Part shown: positions 8,011 through 16,958 of the stretch, one piece after another
How the letters are laid out: every line of letters starts with the position of its first letter
How positions within the stretch are numbered: the first letter of the stretch is position 1
Source: an uncultured Planctomyces sp.
Lineage (GTDB): Bacteria; Planctomycetota; Planctomycetia; Planctomycetales; Planctomycetaceae
DNA length: 47,638 nucleotides
Direction: 5' to 3'
NCBI GenBank assembly: GCA_937904325.1
Contig: CALGTK010000030.1
Location: 1 to 47,638 of the forward strand
The notes under the pieces: model-generated
The model's database searches: none
Seen by the model: only the letters and a program-made list of their open reading frames with translations
What the model was told of the DNA's origin: nothing
Program-made: the position numbers and the translations under genes

Positions 8011-11000
8011 ATGACAACTTTGCATAGCGAAACTGACCCGCATGACGACTCACTGGAATATCACGAAGTCACCGCAAACCAGATGCTGTCTGATTCACCA
8101 CTGGATACACTGAATGCATCGAAGTTCGGCTTGCAGTATTCCAGAAATGCTGTAATCACAGGCGATAATGTGGCTAGCGAGCGGCCATCCAATAGCCCTC
8201 AGCACGAGGTAAGAAAAGTGTCGGGTGACGCGGCTACAGAGCCAGTCAACAGTCTGATTCAGTCGTTGTTCGAAGGAATCGCGCAGCGAGTCGATGGCGA
8301 ACTTGGTCTGGCGCAACGTCTCAAGAACGAACTGGCGGAAGAGAAAGTTCGTTTTGAAGTCGAATCCGAAGCAAGGCAATCGGTTTACGAAACCGAACGC
8401 AACGCTCTGCAATCCGAATATGACTCAGTTTGTGCCGAAGCAGGACTCCACTATCAGGGACATTACTCGGCTGCTTCCGAAGAGTATGACGAAGCACTTC
8501 GAGCTGCGAACGAAGATTATGAAGACATTACCGATCAGATTCGGCACGAATTCGAAGAGACGCGATGGATGGTCGTGTCATACTTCGACGAAAATGCTGG
8601 CGACTCTCCCAAGCAACAGTTCGAGCAGTTTGAACACAATGTCGAACGATCTGGCGAGCACCTCGAGAGCGAAGCAAAGCAACTCGAAGAAATCCACGCG
8701 TCGATTGTCGCAACGCTAAAAAAACGCCGGATGTGGACTGATCCCGAGCAACCGGGACACCTGGCACTACCAACATCGCTTGATGGACTCGTCAAAGTTT
8801 TCGAGGAACGAGCCGACCTGGCACGCACTCAGTCAGCATGCTTAAGCCGCCAGAAGCTCCCGGTGTTGTTCGCTGGAATGTTGCCGCTTGTCTTCTTTGT
8901 ACTGATCGCGGGAGGGCTTGCCGCCATAACGCGGGTCGCGTTTGATCCAGCAATGCTCGGTTTCAAAACAGCCCCGCCCAGTCAGGAATGGTTCGCAATC
9001 CTGGGTGGCATTTCCGTGGTCCTCACGATGGCGATCCAAGGGATCCTTTTCGGCATTGCTCGGGGAAGTGCAGATTCACACTACGAGCAGCTCGCTCAAC
9101 AGATGGTCGATCTACGAGCCATCCATCAGCACTGGAAACGATTGTCGAGTCGAGAATTCAAACGCTTAAAAAAGGAATTCGACGAGTGGTACGCGTCACT
9201 CGCCGAAGAACGGGATACTCGATTGCGGATGGCGCAGGAAAAATTTGACCGCGAAACGAGCGCTCACAAGCAACGTCGCGAGGATTTGCTCAAGCAGGCA
9301 AAGGATCGATACCCCGCGTTGATGGAGTCGTTGACTCGCGAGCGAGACAAGCGTCTTCAGCTTGCGCACGTTGACTACCCCGGAAAACTGGACAAGCTCA
9401 ATGCTCGATTCGAGTGGGACGTCAAGAAGCTAGGTAACGAAAGCCAAAAGCGAGCGCAGGCAATACAGCAACAGCACGATTTTGACTGGCAGAACATGGC
9501 TCAGTCGTGGCATGGCGTTATTGATTCGATCCGGGCGACATCCGACCGGATGAACACAGACATGGAGGTCATCTCGCAACGATGGCCAGACCTGGCATTT
9601 GGAAAATGGATACCCGCAACGGCAATCCCAAACGGCGTTCGACTCGGCGATTTCAAACTGCGTCTCGGCGACATCGAATACGGCATGCCTGACGACGACC
9701 GGCTCGTTCCCGAAGTCAGCGAGTTTTCGATCCCCGCGATGATGCCGTTTCCGGATAAGGCATCTTTACTACTGAGAGGCAGTGGTGGTGCGGCTCGTGA
9801 AGCCGCAGTCGATCTTCTTCAGGTCGTCATGTTGAGGCTGCTGGCAACATTGCCGCCAGGCAAAGTTCGTTTCACGATCATCGATCCAATTGGCCTTGGA
9901 GAAAACTTTTCGGCGTTCATGCACCTTGTTGATTACGACGAACTGCTTGTCACAGGAAAAATCTGGACCGAGGCGGCGCATATCGAGCAGCGTCTTACGG
10001 ACCTGACCGAGCACATGGAGACGGTATTCCAGACGTACCTTCGCAATGAATTCAAAACGATCGAAGAATACAACGAATTCGCTGGCGAAGTCGCGGAGCC
10101 CTATCGCATTCTGGTCATCGCGGGTTTCCCATCGAGCTTCGGCGAGCAGGCAGCGAGACGACTACAAAGTATTATGTCCAGCGGTCCTCGATGCGGCGTC
10201 TACACATTATTGAGTGTTGATCCGCAGTTGACGATGCCACCAAACTTCAACCTGGCAGATGCTGAGTACGAAGCAACCTGTCTCTCTTGGAACGACAGCG
10301 GATTTGCATTCGACGACGAAGACACTTCATGGCTGCCTCTGAAATTGCACACCGCGCCCGAATCAGACGAGTTCAGTCGATTTGTGAAACGAGTTGGCGA
10401 TGAATCAAAAGATGCGCGACGTGTTGAGGTATCGTTCGAACGCATCGTGCCGAAAGAACTCTGGCAGCAGGACAGTCGAGGTGGACTGGACGTTCCACTC
10501 GGGCGAGCCGGTGCGACAAAACTTCAGCACATACGACTGGGCAAAGGGACTTCGCAGCACGTCTTAATGGCTGGTAAGACAGGCTCCGGCAAGTCAACAC
10601 TGATGCACATTCTGGTAACCAACCTCTCGCTTCATTACAGCCCCGACGAGCTTGAGTTCTACTTGATCGACTTCAAGAAGGGCGTTGAATTTAAAACTTA
10701 TGCTGCAAATCGGTTGCCACATGCCCGCGTGATTGCCATCGAAAGTGACCGGGAATTCGGGCTGAGCGTTCTGCAGCGACTTGACTCAATTCTGAAAGAA
10801 CGCGGCGACCTGTTTCGTGAGCGAGGTGTTCAGGACATCGCCGGTTTTCGCAACAACAATCCTGAACGCATGCCTCGGATCATGCTGTTGATTGACGAAT
10901 TTCAGGAGTTCTTTACCGAAGATGACGGAATTTCGCAGCAGGCTGCGCTGTTGATGGACCGTCTGGTACGTCAGGGACGAGCCTTCGGAATGCACGTGAT

Positions 11001-12453
11001 GCTCGGTTCGCAGACGCTTGGCGGAGCTTACTCTTTGGCACGCAGCACACTTGGGCAAGTCGCCGTCCGGATTGCGCTGCAGTGCAGCGAGGCGGATGCT
11101 CATCTCATTTTGAGCGAGGACAACACGGCCGCTCGATTACTCACTCGACCGGGTGAAGCGATCTACAACGACGCCAACGGTTTACTGGAAGGCAACCACC
11201 CATTCCAGATTGCGTGGCTCGACGATGAGAAACGAGACGGCCATTTGAGCCGTGTCCTGAAGCTTTCGGAAGCACAGGAACTTGATTACTCCGCACCGAT
11301 CGTTTTCGAAGGCAACGTCCCGGCTATTCCAACGAACAATCATGAACTCGTCGCATTATTTGCACATGACAAGGTTTCAGAACCACGCGGTGTTATCGAT
11401 GCATGGCTCGGCGAAGCGGTCGCCATCAAGCCTCACACAGCCATCGGATTCCGCCGACTGGCTGGATCGAATCTGCTGATTGTTGGGCAAAGCGAGATCA
11501 GCGCAAGAGGAATTCTCTCGTCCGTTTTTCTTGCGGCCGTCAGGCAGGTTTCACCAGTAAATCCAGACGACGCTCTCTTGCTGGCCGGCGAGTCTGAAGA
11601 ACTGCCGGCTGAAGGAACAGAGTTGACGAGTTCAGCAGGAGACGCTGAAAGGTCGACGTCAGACGCCCTCGAAGCGATGAAGTCGTTTTCATTCGCTGAT
11701 ATGAAGATACCGAATCCGACGGCAGAGTCGTCTGAAGAAGATCCGGATGAAACAGTCGCCAGCCGGCCCCCGTCGCAGTTCTACATTCTGGATGGAGAAT
11801 TGGCGGACGCGCCGATGATCGACTTCTGGAGTAGTCTCACTACAGGATTGCCGATCGACATTCGTGTTGGTGGCCCGAGTGCTGCTGCGAGTTTTGTAGG
11901 TGAACTGGCAGCGGTGGTCGAGTCTCGCGGGAAGGCAACAACACAACCTCCGATGTTCCTGGTGATCGACAATCTGGGACGATTCCGCGATCTCCGTAAA
12001 GCAGACGACGACTACAGCTTCTCCACAGACCGAAGCAAGGTCGTAAGCCCCGCTAAACAGTTCGTTCAAATCCTGAAGGAAGGCCCAAGTGTCGGAGTTC
12101 ACACCCTTGTCTGGGCGGATACTTACAACAACGCAAGCCGTTGGATGACGAATCAGACAATGCGTGAGCTGGAAATGCGGGTTGCATTCCAGATGAGCGC
12201 CACAGATTCCAGTAACTTAATTGACTCACCAGTTGCAGGGCGACTCGGACAAAACCGTGCCTTGCTTTACCTTGAGGAAACAGGCACCCTTGAGAAATTC
12301 CGTCCGTACGGACTGCCGTCGGATGAATGGATGACTACGGTGCGCGACGGATTCGGAATTTGTCAATCCGAGAACGCAGATGCAGAAATAGCGACGATCC
12401 CGGACGAAGATATTGAAGTGGTTGACGATCTCAGCTCGTGGACCATCCTGTAA
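8011..12453 (+). CDS. FtsK/SpoIIIE-type membrane ATPase with coiled coils and three ATPase modules
   Basis: 1480 aa. Residues 1 to about 275 are hydrophilic and largely coiled coil (many Glu/Gln/Arg heptads). Two membrane helices lie near 283-307 and 329-350, followed by a second coiled coil to about 510. Three RecA-like modules then follow. The first (about 560-790) has GSGGAARE where a P-loop would be and looks inactive. The second has a perfect Walker A GKTGSGKST (Lys861), LIDFKKGVEF and Walker B MLLIDEFQEF (Asp962-Glu963), typical of FtsK/SpoIIIE. The third (about 1130-1450) has VGQSEISA in the P-loop position and VIDNLGRF as a Walker B remnant. One active and two degenerate modules in tandem recall EccC/EssC of type VII secretion rather than the chromosome pump FtsK, and no FtsK gamma domain is seen. 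The WXG100-like gene precedes it and a kinase gene follows. Confidence 0.9.
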   Translation: MTTLHSETDPHDDSLEYHEVTANQMLSDSPLDTLNASKFGLQYSRNAVITGDNVASERPSNSPQHEVRKVSGDAATEPVNSLIQSLFEGIAQRVDGELGLAQRLKNELAEEKVRFEVESEARQSVYETERNALQSEYDSVCAEAGLHYQGHYSAASEEYDEALRAANEDYEDITDQIRHEFEETRWMVVSYFDENAGDSPKQQFEQFEHNVERSGEHLESEAKQLEEIHASIVATLKKRRMWTDPEQPGHLALPTSLDGLVKVFEERADLARTQSACLSRQKLPVLFAGMLPLVFFVLIAGGLAAITRVAFDPAMLGFKTAPPSQEWFAILGGISVVLTMAIQGILFGIARGSADSHYEQLAQQMVDLRAIHQHWKRLSSREFKRLKKEFDEWYASLAEERDTRLRMAQEKFDRETSAHKQRREDLLKQAKDRYPALMESLTRERDKRLQLAHVDYPGKLDKLNARFEWDVKKLGNESQKRAQAIQQQHDFDWQNMAQSWHGVIDSIRATSDRMNTDMEVISQRWPDLAFGKWIPATAIPNGVRLGDFKLRLGDIEYGMPDDDRLVPEVSEFSIPAMMPFPDKASLLLRGSGGAAREAAVDLLQVVMLRLLATLPPGKVRFTIIDPIGLGENFSAFMHLVDYDELLVTGKIWTEAAHIEQRLTDLTEHMETVFQTYLRNEFKTIEEYNEFAGEVAEPYRILVIAGFPSSFGEQAARRLQSIMSSGPRCGVYTLLSVDPQLTMPPNFNLADAEYEATCLSWNDSGFAFDDEDTSWLPLKLHTAPESDEFSRFVKRVGDESKDARRVEVSFERIVPKELWQQDSRGGLDVPLGRAGATKLQHIRLGKGTSQHVLMAGKTGSGKSTLMHILVTNLSLHYSPDELEFYLIDFKKGVEFKTYAANRLPHARVIAIESDREFGLSVLQRLDSILKERGDLFRERGVQDIAGFRNNNPERMPRIMLLIDEFQEFFTEDDGISQQAALLMDRLVRQGRAFGMHVMLGSQTLGGAYSLARSTLGQVAVRIALQCSEADAHLILSEDNTAARLLTRPGEAIYNDANGLLEGNHPFQIAWLDDEKRDGHLSRVLKLSEAQELDYSAPIVFEGNVPAIPTNNHELVALFAHDKVSEPRGVIDAWLGEAVAIKPHTAIGFRRLAGSNLLIVGQSEISARGILSSVFLAAVRQVSPVNPDDALLLAGESEELPAEGTELTSSAGDAERSTSDALEAMKSFSFADMKIPNPTAESSEEDPDETVASRPPSQFYILDGELADAPMIDFWSSLTTGLPIDIRVGGPSAAASFVGELAAVVESRGKATTQPPMFLVIDNLGRFRDLRKADDDYSFSTDRSKVVSPAKQFVQILKEGPSVGVHTLVWADTYNNASRWMTNQTMRELEMRVAFQMSATDSSNLIDSPVAGRLGQNRALLYLEETGTLEKFRPYGLPSDEWMTTVRDGFGICQSENADAEIATIPDEDIEVVDDLSSWTIL

Positions 12454-12665
12454 ATCACAAGGGCTCCTTCCGCTTTTGTTCCTTCATCTGAAGAATTAAC
12501 CTGCGACAGTGCCCCGTCAATCGACTACCAGACTTGCGAATTCCTGCTGATCGAATTCAAGCGGTTGCGTCGTTGGCTATACGCCCGCTGCTCCGCAGTA
12601 TTCACCGAATTCAATCAGAATATTACCGTAAAATCTTCCACGTATTGGCGGTCGACTTTCACTTC

Positions 12666-13769
12666 ATGGCTTCATCCGATCCTTTTCCTTCTACCAGGGA
12701 TTTCTCACAGCACTTCCGTCCTACCGGAAGTGCTCTCACGACGCGCTACGAGTCGCTCCAGAAATCAGGAGCGGTTCACTGGACAGCACAATACCGTTTT
12801 CTGGACCGTCTCGGGTCCGGAACGCAGAGTGTCGTGATGCTGGCTGACCGGCTTGGTTCTCTGGATGTTTCGCTACGGGTCGCCTTGAAACTGTTTTCGC
12901 CGCTGTTATATCCCGACACGGATTCGTATCTGTCGGAGATGTCTCAAACCGCGCAAGTGGCCATGAAAATTGCAGAGATCCAGGAAGACCACCTGCTGGA
13001 TGTTCACAATTTTATTGAGAGCAGTGGAATCCAGATCATGGTGATGGAGTGGGTCGACGGCTTTGACCTGAACTATTTAATGGAGTCACGATGGCTGCGG
13101 ACAATGGCTGAAGCAGCCGGTAAAGAGCGCTGGACACGAATCAATGATGTCGTCATCACGGCTGGGCCGACTCAATCCAGACTGAAACCCGGCGTCGCGG
13201 TGCATGTTCTGCGCGAGTGCCTTTCAGGACTGGCTGCGCTGCACCGTTCGAATATCGTGCATGGAGACGTGAAACCATCAAATATCATGCTTAAACGAAC
13301 GGCAAGCACAAAGGTCATCGACTTTGGGTCCGCTTTCGAAATCGGACGGCCACGAATTCAGCCGGCATGGACACCGCGATATGCCGCGCCGGAAGTTATC
13401 GAAACCGGCAAGTTCGAAATGAATTCGGATCTGGCGAGTCTTGGTTACGTGTTTCTGGAATTAGTTGCCGGTCGCTCGCCATTCGATAATGTTAAAACAA
13501 AGGCCGAATTGCTCGATGTGAAGCATACCCTGCACGATCAAGTCGAAAATGTGCTCCCACGAGATGTCAGGCGAGATACCGGGCTCGTCGAATTGATCCG
13601 CAGAATGATTCATCCTGACTGTTCGGAACGATTCTCCAGCCCAGATGATGCGCACCTCTCTCCAGATGGAGCAGCCGCTGCACAACGGCGACTGGTACTG
13701 GGCGACCTTTCGAGCGAGTACGAGATTGATATTCGTGACTGGCTGATGTTTGTATCAGCTCCAGATTGA
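12666..13769 (+). CDS. Serine/threonine protein kinase of the FtsK cassette
   Basis: 367-aa Hanks-type kinase without a membrane segment. Visible motifs: glycine-rich loop GSGTQS (50-55), VALK lysine 75, catalytic loop HGDVKPSN (199-206), DFG (219-221), YAAPEV (activation segment end) and SDLASLGYVFLEL. The loop has HGD instead of HRD, so it is a non-RD kinase, but all catalytic residues are present. A large insert of about 30 aa (AAGKERWTRINDVV...) lies before the catalytic loop. The open frame extends upstream to a TTG at 12534, but the first in-frame ATG, at 12666, gives a more natural start; its ribosome site is weak. It follows the ATPase gene by 212 bases and is closed by a hairpin, so it probably belongs to the same operon and may phosphorylate the ATPase or the WXG-like protein. 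Confidence 0.85.
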   Translation: MASSDPFPSTRDFSQHFRPTGSALTTRYESLQKSGAVHWTAQYRFLDRLGSGTQSVVMLADRLGSLDVSLRVALKLFSPLLYPDTDSYLSEMSQTAQVAMKIAEIQEDHLLDVHNFIESSGIQIMVMEWVDGFDLNYLMESRWLRTMAEAAGKERWTRINDVVITAGPTQSRLKPGVAVHVLRECLSGLAALHRSNIVHGDVKPSNIMLKRTASTKVIDFGSAFEIGRPRIQPAWTPRYAAPEVIETGKFEMNSDLASLGYVFLELVAGRSPFDNVKTKAELLDVKHTLHDQVENVLPRDVRRDTGLVELIRRMIHPDCSERFSSPDDAHLSPDGAAAAQRRLVLGDLSSEYEIDIRDWLMFVSAPD

Positions 13770-13792
13770 ATGCGGTTCGGATCGCGAAATGA

Positions 13793-13822
13793 AAGAGGCC
13801 TCGCCGTTTGGCAAGGCCTCTT
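13793..13822. terminator. Hairpin between the convergent kinase and fliA genes
   Basis: AAGAGGCCT pairs with AGGCCTCTT (13793-13801 with 13814-13822) around a 12-base loop, between two converging genes. It lacks a long T run on either strand, but position and stem strength fit a bidirectional terminator. Confidence 0.65.
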
Positions 13823-13848
13823 ACATGTTCGATTGAATCTGCGATTCG

Positions 13849-14628
13849 TTACGCAAACTCTGGACGGCGACGTCTCAGCTGATCTTTCAGGCGAGCGACG
13901 ATGCTGGAGTGCATCTGGCTGACTCGCGACTCTGACAAGCCAAGAGTCGATCCGATTTCCTTCATCGTGAGTTCCTCATAATAGTAGAGGATCATGATGA
14001 GTCGTTCGTTGCGGTTAAGACCTTTAGTCACCAGACGCATAATGTCACGTTTCTGGATTCCACCCGTTGGGTCTTCGCCTTTGTGGTCTTCGACAATGTC
14101 GACTTCTCGAACATCTTTGTAACTGTCGGTCTCGTACCATTTCTTGTTCAGGCTAACGAGATTTACTGCGTTCGCATCCGATTTCATCTTCTCGTACTCT
14201 TCGAGCGACATCTCCATTTCAGCGGCCATTTCGACGGCCGTAGGAGGTCGACCAACCCGAGCTTCCACTCGTTTGCGACCAGCTTCGAGCTTGCTGGCTT
14301 TGCTTCGCACAAGCCGAGGTACCCAGTCCATGGTTCGAAGTTCGTCGAGCATTGCTCCACGAATTCGGGGCACGCAGTAAGTTTCAAACTTAACTCCGCG
14401 TTCCATATCGAATGCTTCGATCGCATCCATGAGTCCGAAGGTACCAGCAGAGATCAGATCATTCAGATCGACCCCTTCGGGTAGTTTTTGCCACACACGT
14501 TCAGCGTTGTACTTGACCAACGGAAAGTATCGTTCAATAAGAATGTTCCGTAGTCGCTGATCTGTGAGATCTGCTTTGAAGTCCTTCCAGACCTCTGCCA
14601 GAACTTCGTCGCTGATCTTCGTTGCCAT
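13849..14628 (-). CDS. fliA: Flagellar sigma factor FliA (sigma28)
   Basis: 259-aa RNA polymerase sigma factor of the FliA/WhiG type that directs late flagellar genes. Region 2 is seen as NDLISAGTFGLMDAIEAFD and GVKFETYCVPRIRGAMLDEL, region 3 as VGRPPTAVEMAAEM, and region 4 as LTMKEIGSTLGLSESRVSQ followed by the usual H-x-x-x-x-x-RLK end. The open frame begins at 14649, but the ATG at 14628 has GGAGG five bases upstream and gives the product starting MATKISDEV, so I use it. Unlike in many bacteria it is not part of an flhA-flhF-flhG-fliA operon; those genes lie about 7 kb away on the other strand. It is preceded by a small membrane-protein gene in the same direction. Confidence 0.95.
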   Translation of the reverse strand: MATKISDEVLAEVWKDFKADLTDQRLRNILIERYFPLVKYNAERVWQKLPEGVDLNDLISAGTFGLMDAIEAFDMERGVKFETYCVPRIRGAMLDELRTMDWVPRLVRSKASKLEAGRKRVEARVGRPPTAVEMAAEMEMSLEEYEKMKSDANAVNLVSLNKKWYETDSYKDVREVDIVEDHKGEDPTGGIQKRDIMRLVTKGLNRNERLIMILYYYEELTMKEIGSTLGLSESRVSQMHSSIVARLKDQLRRRRPEFA

Positions 14629-14696
14629 GAAACCCTCCGTGGTTTTCATCGTCAGGCAGTTTTGAATCCCATGATTAGACGCGTGAACGTCGACGT

Positions 14697-14978
14697 TCAG
14701 GATTCAGCACTGAGTTGTTGGTTATTGTCCTGAGTTGCGTTTTCGTCGATGACTTTTTTGATCTTTGAGATCACTATGTCTTCCAGAAGACGACGGGCAA
14801 GTTCTCCAATAATCATTCCGATTCCAAAGAATGCCGCACCGATCTTGATGGCCAGAATCAGTACTGTCCGAAACTCCGAACCGTCCAGAACCCCGCGAAA
14901 TGCAACTGTCGCAAACGCGATAAGTGCAAGTCGACATGCAGTGTGGAGTGCCACGGGACTGTCCGATTTTCGATGCAC
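14697..14978 (-). CDS. Small two-helix membrane protein upstream of fliA
   Basis: 93 aa beginning with GTG. Two hydrophobic helices are visible (about residues 12-31, ACRLALIAFATVAF, and 37-57, VLILAIKIGAAFFGIGMIIG), followed by a charged amphipathic tail. No family is recognised. It lies 68 bases before fliA in the same direction and so may be cotranscribed with it, with a sigma28-like -10 octamer upstream. A flagellar role is only a guess from position. The GTG start has a weak ribosome site; the second codon CAT and no in-frame ATG nearby leave some doubt about the exact beginning. Confidence 0.6.
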   Translation of the reverse strand: MHRKSDSPVALHTACRLALIAFATVAFRGVLDGSEFRTVLILAIKIGAAFFGIGMIIGELARRLLEDIVISKIKKVIDENATQDNNQQLSAES

Positions 14979-15046
14979 GCGACGATTGTGATCTCTTGCG
15001 AAGATTCATCGGGAATGATGAAATCGCAACGAGGGCCTGCTTCGAT

Positions 15047-15054
15047 TTATCGGC
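15047..15054 (-). promoter_or_regulatory. Sigma28-like -10 octamer before the fliA gene pair
   Basis: GCCGATAA on the minus strand is identical to the enterobacterial sigma28 -10 consensus and lies about 70 bases before the GTG of the two-helix protein. Fifteen bases further upstream stands GATA, only half a match to TAAA. A second, weaker copy, GCCGATTA, lies at 15103-15096. Autoregulation of fliA would be sensible, but the -35 match is poor. Confidence 0.35.
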
Positions 15055-15261
15055 GAGTTGTACTGTTGATATCAGCCTTTTCGGAAAAGTTTTCGTAATC
15101 GGCAAAGTTTGACACGTCGTAGAAGTGAGAAATCCGAAGCGCGAAAGTAGTGGAAAGAGAAGAGCATGAGGGACCAGCAGGAGATGCTGGCAGTGAGGTG
15201 GGAGTGTGAAGAGAAACGAGAGGTGAACAGCAAACTAATGAAACATTCAAATTCAAAGAGA

Positions 15262-15283
15262 GATCGGTTCTGACCCCTTTTTT
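15262..15283. repeat. Possible REP-like motif (AAAGGGGTCAGAACC type)
   Basis: The minus strand reads six A residues, GGGGTCAGAACC and GATC. Sequences with the core GGGGTCAG next to an A run are common as dispersed copies linked to REP-associated IS200-like transposases. Only one copy is seen in this window and no transposase is present, so this stays a suggestion. Confidence 0.25.
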
Positions 15284-15572
15284 CAATTGAAGGTAAACGC
15301 TGTAAATTAAGTCTGCCTTTTACTTAAGAAGCATGGCAGCGATCATTTATGAAAAGGAAACTCAAACGTCAGTAAAGAGTGCCTCAAAAGAAAACAGGCG
15401 AAAGCCAAAAAATCAGACTCGCGAATATCAGTCGCACATCCAAGTTTCTATCTCTCTCCAATTCATTGAACTGTTGTCGTGAAATGGCCCGTTCAGATTT
15501 AACGCTGCTGAATCGTGGGAGCCTTCGCGCTTCGTTCCGTCGAACTTCGCCTGCCGACGCCGATAGACGAAG

Positions 15573-15890
15573 TTACTCAAGCGTTTCAAAATCGGCGTCA
15601 GTGAGACATGCCCACTTGTGGTAGATCTGCTGATCTTCGCAACGTTTGACATACGATTCTGGCATCGAGTCAACGACGGCCTCATCCCACTCAACAAAGT
15701 ATTTAAAGGGCGTCTTCTTGCCGGAGACCTCGACTACCTTACCAGTCCAACCAGCAAAGGAGATGTCTGTAAAATCCGGTGAGACAACTTTATCAAGAGC
15801 ACGAATACTCGTTCCAACCTTGCGTTTGACCGTCTTCTTTTTCTTGACGGGCGTCTGAGGTTTTGGATTTTCGGTGGTCACACTGGGCAT
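15573..15890 (-). CDS. Small protein with basic tail and SH3-like beta domain, function unknown
   Basis: 105 aa. The first 30 residues are rich in Lys and Pro (TPVKKKKTVKRKVGTS), after which comes a compact beta domain with VVSPDFTDISFAGWTGKVVE, VEWDEAVVDSMP and YVKRCEDQQI. The alternation and the GW-x-G-x-V-V-E turn look like a small SH3- or Tudor-like barrel that I have seen in uncharacterised conserved bacterial proteins, but I cannot name the family with certainty. AGGA eight bases before the ATG at 15890 supports the start. No signal peptide, so it is probably cytoplasmic; the basic tail could bind nucleic acid. Confidence 0.7.
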   Translation of the reverse strand: MPSVTTENPKPQTPVKKKKTVKRKVGTSIRALDKVVSPDFTDISFAGWTGKVVEVSGKKTPFKYFVEWDEAVVDSMPESYVKRCEDQQIYHKWACLTDADFETLE

Positions 15891-16043
15891 GTGTATGTCC
15901 TGATTCTGAAAAGTTTTGTTTCAAGACGGCTAACCTGATTGTTCGCTGCGAGACGGATCAGGTTAACTGGATGTCAGAAAACGAGCTTAAAGCGAATTAC
16001 ACAGTTAGACTCAGAAGAAGTTTCAATGTTCGATGCTGGTCAT

Positions 16044-16958
16044 TCAATGAGCGGTTACAGTCGGCAGTGCAGAAAAACGCTGATCGGCATGCGCTGGATC
16101 AGCATTTCCAATGCCTGCAACTGAAGGTTGTGTCTGGTGCATGATGATCGGTGGAGTTCGAGTGATGGTCGGATTTCCAAACACTGGTTGCCCGTAAGCA
16201 ACGGTCGATTGAGCTGGATGGTGGTTGGCAAACGAGGGTTGCTGGTTTTGAGCAATGACCGGTTGACCGCCAACGTAAGTCGGCATGTAAGCGAACTGAG
16301 TTGCTGATCGCACAGTTGATGCCGGTCTGGTCGTTCCACCAAGGGTGGCTACACGACTCTTAACATCAGACTGATACCAATTCTGGTAGAGCGACCGACG
16401 GTACATTGCAAGGGCCTCGCTGGATCGTCCCTGATCCTGATACACCTGTCCGAGGTGAGCGAGTGCCGTGGGATTAGCTGGATCAATTTGAAGAGCCTGT
16501 CGAAGATTCTCTTCCGACGCGGCGTTGTTTCCCATTTCCCGGTTCAGCCAGGCCAGTTCGATTTGAGGTTCAGGAATGTAAGGCTGAGTGTCGGCCCATG
16601 CTACCATCAGTTCCTGAGCTTCGCCGCCGCGTCCCTGCTCTTTCAGTAGCTTGGCGAGACTGTGATACGAAGGCTGATGCATCGGATCGAGATCAAGCAC
16701 CTGGCGATAAACGTGCTCAGCTCCTAATGTGTTTCCTTCCTTCCACATGGCAGAAGCCACGTTGTGAAGGTACGCCGGTTTTCGAGGATTGTCGGCAGCA
16801 GCCATCTTGAAATAGCGGCTGGCCTCTGCGTAGTTGCCGGTTTTGAAATTTCGCGTGCCCATCGTGTTGTGCACAAACCCGTTCGGCGCACCACACCCGG
16901 TCAGCATACTGACCAGACAAGTGGTGATCGCGCAGGCCATGACCCGTGTAAGAAACAT
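16044..16958 (-). CDS. TPR-repeat lipoprotein
   Basis: 304 aa. The N-terminus [18 protein letters not shown] followed by LTGC is a lipoprotein signal peptide with the lipobox cysteine at residue 22. Residues 35-200 hold about five tetratricopeptide repeats (for example [20 protein letters not shown] and [20 protein letters not shown]), a protein-binding helical scaffold. The last 100 residues are Gln/Pro/Thr-rich and probably disordered. GGAG nine bases before the ATG supports the start. It would be anchored in the membrane facing the periplasm. The partner is unknown; the neighbours on the same strand are a metallopeptidase and the small basic protein, with no obvious shared pathway. Confidence 0.85.
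   Translation of the reverse strand: MFLTRVMACAITTCLVSMLTGCGAPNGFVHNTMGTRNFKTGNYAEASRYFKMAAADNPRKPAYLHNVASAMWKEGNTLGAEHVYRQVLDLDPMHQPSYHSLAKLLKEQGRGGEAQELMVAWADTQPYIPEPQIELAWLNREMGNNAASEENLRQALQIDPANPTALAHLGQVYQDQGRSSEALAMYRRSLYQNWYQSDVKSRVATLGGTTRPASTVRSATQFAYMPTYVGGQPVIAQNQQPSFANHHPAQSTVAYGQPVFGNPTITRTPPIIMHQTQPSVAGIGNADPAHADQRFSALPTVTAH

Larger units (their letters stand above)
14979..15572. other. Intergenic region between the fliA pair and the small basic protein gene
   Basis: About 590 bases without a supported gene. It contains sigma28-like -10 octamers, a purine-rich stretch (15130-15240) and a GGGGTCAGAACC-type motif (15262-15283). Short open frames around 15380-15700 overlap the next gene antisense and look like chance. 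Confidence 0.5.
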
